This document shows, one piece after another, positions 61,603-64,000 of a DNA stretch of 64,000 nt; position 1 is the first letter of the stretch, and every line of letters starts with the position of its first letter. Position numbers and translations under genes: made by a program. Below the pieces are notes generated by a model. It made no database searches, had not been told where the DNA came from, and saw nothing but the letters and a program-made list of their open reading frames with translations. This DNA comes from Ophiocordyceps camponoti-saundersi (nom. inval.). Its lineage: Eukaryota > Ascomycota > Sordariomycetes > Hypocreales > Ophiocordycipitaceae. Where the stretch lies: positions 248,001-312,000 of the forward strand of contig PDHQ01000008.1 in the NCBI GenBank assembly GCA_003339415.1. Reading direction: 5' to 3'.

Positions 61603-64000
61603 ATGATTATACCTCGCCAAGGGGCTCCGCCTAGTCTAATCCGGTCCAGCTACGGACTCCGAGCTGAAAAGCAAGCTCCAAGGTCAAAGCATCTCCGTCC
61701 ATCAGCATCTTCCCCGTTATCACGATGGATCGGCTGCCTCGTCACCCTGCTTTGTTTCCTGTTCTTGTCGGGAAACTGTTACGCAACGCCTCTGGAGTCG
61801 GTGCAACAGCAATCTCTATACGCTCGAGCGCCGCCGGAACCAGGCCCTTCGACGTCAACCGGGGACAAGCTGGTCCACGACCCGAATGAGAAACTCGTCT
61901 ATCTTCTCTGTGCCCGGAACATCTTCATCACCTCACGTACCGGAATACCGGCCAAGATTCTCGTATCGCCTCACAGATTCGACAGACCTAAACATAAATG
62001 GTTCGAGAGTTACGTGCTGAGGGGGGACTTGAACAAAGGAACTATCGCTACCGTCGCTCACAGGTCACTCGAGAACGCGCTCAAGGCCAGGGAGAATCAT
62101 GTGAACAAGGACTGGGCTTCAGGCCGCACCCTGTTCGTCTACGCCATCAGAGACGGGCCCAACGTCATCGATCTTCCACAAGAACCAGGCCTGCCCGACT
62201 ATTACAGTGACCGAGTGATAAACACTTCCCAGGACAACACCTGGCCAATCGATGACATAGTTTGTTGGTCTCACGTCGAAGAACCATCCGTCATGTCGAT
62301 GGAGAACCGGAAGTGGGTGGCGTTCACCAAGTATGAAGACCCTGACGCCGGCAAGGTTTACTTCATCTCCCCTCAATTGCCATGGAAGGTCTTCCGTAAT
62401 GGCTTACCCGCGAGGACGAGATCCGGGTCCGAACTGGATGAACAACATCAAACAGTCATAAGAGGCAGCAGGGTTTGCCTTGTAGGTCATAAGGAAGAAG
62501 CTAGGGCCTTTCGATCGTACGCCAAACACAAGCCTGAGCATTGGTCGAGTCGACAGTCGCTTTACGTCTACGAGACAGACACGAGGCAAACCTTCGTCAG
62601 CGTCACGCCATTCCGTGATCGAGTCTCGGAACCTGGCATGGTGCGAAGCGACAGGGCCACGATCAAAATGGGACGCGTCGCCCTCGTACCTTTCGCTCTA
62701 CGTCGACATCACCCGCAAGGCAACTTCGTCACTGAACCAGAGGGTGGCCCAAGTCCACTGGAATACAATACTCGTGATGAGTGTGAGTATAACACCGACT
62801 CACGACCCCATCGTACTTCCTAACCGCCATACAGGGATGGCACTCGACTTGTTGTCCTCGGCAGCTTGTGGCCCAAGCAAGACGTGCGAAAAGGCCGTCA
62901 AGGAAGGTATGGAGCCGTCAATCTCGCATATGATATTCCGCTTGCTCACTTCATATTGGCACTCAACTCTTAGCTATGAGCCGAGATCCATCCGGCGCAA
63001 CCTCCACAGTCTTGAAGACGGCGTCTGAAGTCAGAAAGAGACGCGGCAGACCAAGGAAGAAGAAAGTCGACGTAAGCACGACTACCGACGACCTGCTTGC
63101 CGAGGCCATGAGGGAGAGTATGGGCACTCCACGCTTGCCGTCATTGGTCTTGGGTACTCTGACCGACTGACCGTTTCACAGCCATTGCAGCCGATCCCAA
63201 GATCGTGACGGATGAGTTACGACGACTAAGGTCAGAGGCCCAAGTCCCATGCGAGTCGATATCATGCATCTCAGCCATGGAAACGCGTACGGAAAGCACC
63301 TCTTAATTCTTCCCTTACGTCCGTCCTTCTGACTTGAACAACCAGGTACCAAAGACGATGCAATGACGCTCGGTCAAGCTTTCAGCATCTTGATGAAAGC
63401 CCACGTCGAACTACAGGAGAAGACGGAAGCAGAGACTGCCGGGGACGAATTGGCCAATTCTCAGATCGAAAACCCGGTTCAGGGGAAGCAAGACGTAACA
63501 ACCTCGGGGTCCTACCAGCAAAGTGAAGACGCCGTCGAGGAAAAGCAACCCGCGACAACTTCGACTATCGACCTGGACTCGGACGTCGACGACCCAAGTG
63601 TGATGCTAAAGGGCATCATCTTCTGGAACGACGATAGTTCGACGGACAAGTCTGACCAGAACGCAGTCGAGAAGAAGAAGAAGCAAGACGCAGTCGATTC
63701 CAACATTGGAGACGCAGTCGTTCCGCAGATTGAAGACGTAACCCGGAAGAAGCAACACGCATCGAGCTCGAGCTTCGGTAGGCTGGCCGACTCGGACCAC
63801 GACGTCCCAATCCAGGCACCAATAGACCTCTCCTGGTATCCCGAGGATAGGTTGCCGGGCAGAATGAAGGAGAATCAACCAGTAGTCGAAGGCATCGTGA
63901 CCGACTCAGGCACCCAAGCATCAAGAAATGTATGGAATTTCGAGGACAAGTTACCCGATAAGGATGACCCGGCCGGAGTCAAGAGAAAGCAGTTCCAAGC
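61603..64000 (+). CDS. Secreted protein with enterotoxin-A-like repeats, AT-hook and acidic tail (3' end beyond window)
   Basis: Exons 61603-62782, 62835-62906, 62974-63117, 63182-63286 and 63346 to beyond 64000; introns of 52, 67, 64 and 59 nt; all in phase; at least 718 aa. After ~45 basic residues comes a hydrophobic segment (WIGCLVTLLCFLFLSGNCYA), a late signal peptide or anchor. Residues about 85-390 hold two related blocks: SGRTLFVYAIRDGPNVIDLP in the first and SSRQSLYVYETDTRQTFVSV in the second, each followed by an IVCW- or VALV-type strand. This resembles the distal half of the heat-labile-enterotoxin A (ADP-ribosyltransferase) fold, but a clear catalytic Arg/Ser/Glu set is not visible, so activity is doubtful. 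Exon 3 adds an AT-hook, KRRGRPRKKK. Exon 5 is Asp/Glu/Lys-rich with repeated W..ED(R/K)LP motifs. An alternative is two genes, the second starting at ATG 62976. Confidence 0.6.

Noticed and set aside
63154..63181. 28-nt intron in the last gene (GTACTC..CAG)
   Set aside because: It is too short to splice. The donor at 63118 (GTATGG) gives a 64-nt intron in the same phase.

Overview
The window is nuclear DNA from a filamentous ascomycete, most likely a Sordariomycete and probably in the order Hypocreales. The evidence is short introns (about 50-140 nt) with GT..AG ends and CTNAC-type branch sites, pyrimidine-rich promoters, a eukaryotic tRNA-Gly with an anticodon-loop intron, and many proteins that match lineage-typical fungal families (LSB6, Atos-domain, FYV7, LIM-RhoGAP, STU1, R3H-associated, DUF6594). 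Assignments come from reading the sequence and recalling families; no search was run. Splice sites were placed by eye and checked for reading phase.

Left part (1-27 kb): the 3'-truncated PI 4-kinase LSB6 (minus); a 2.2-kb spacer; a small Ser/Arg-rich ORF of doubtful status; a giant mitochondrial-type PPR protein whose middle is filled with several coding tandem-repeat families; an Atos-domain protein (minus); FYV7; a LIM/RhoGAP protein; and the CLASP-family microtubule protein STU1 (minus).

Middle (28-44 kb): an unknown ORF with a 39-bp coding repeat; argininosuccinate synthase, split into 20 exons that include exons of 5, 10, 12, 13 and 17 nt; a single-pass membrane protein; a small two-exon protein; a 5-kb stretch without protein genes that is rich in C/G homopolymers (one 80-nt poly-C tract) and microsatellites and contains tRNA-Gly(GCC); a Mid2/WSC-like surface protein; an A-B-A-B tandem repeat; and a secreted triple-repeat Cys-rich protein.

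Right part (44-64 kb): a divergent pair (WRAP53/Swt21-like WD40 protein and PQ-loop membrane protein), a secreted lipase, and an R3H-domain protein. These are followed by an accessory block with a TPR-CHAT protease-like protein, a DUF6594 membrane protein, a 93-aa protein and a caspase-like (C14) protein. The last gene is a secreted protein with possible ADP-ribosyltransferase-like (enterotoxin-A-like) repeats joined to an AT-hook and an acidic tail; it runs off the right edge.

The two most notable items are the extreme fragmentation of the ARG1 gene and the co-location of two caspase-clan proteases with a DUF6594 membrane protein. The second arrangement could be a regulated cell-death or allorecognition module; that is inference.
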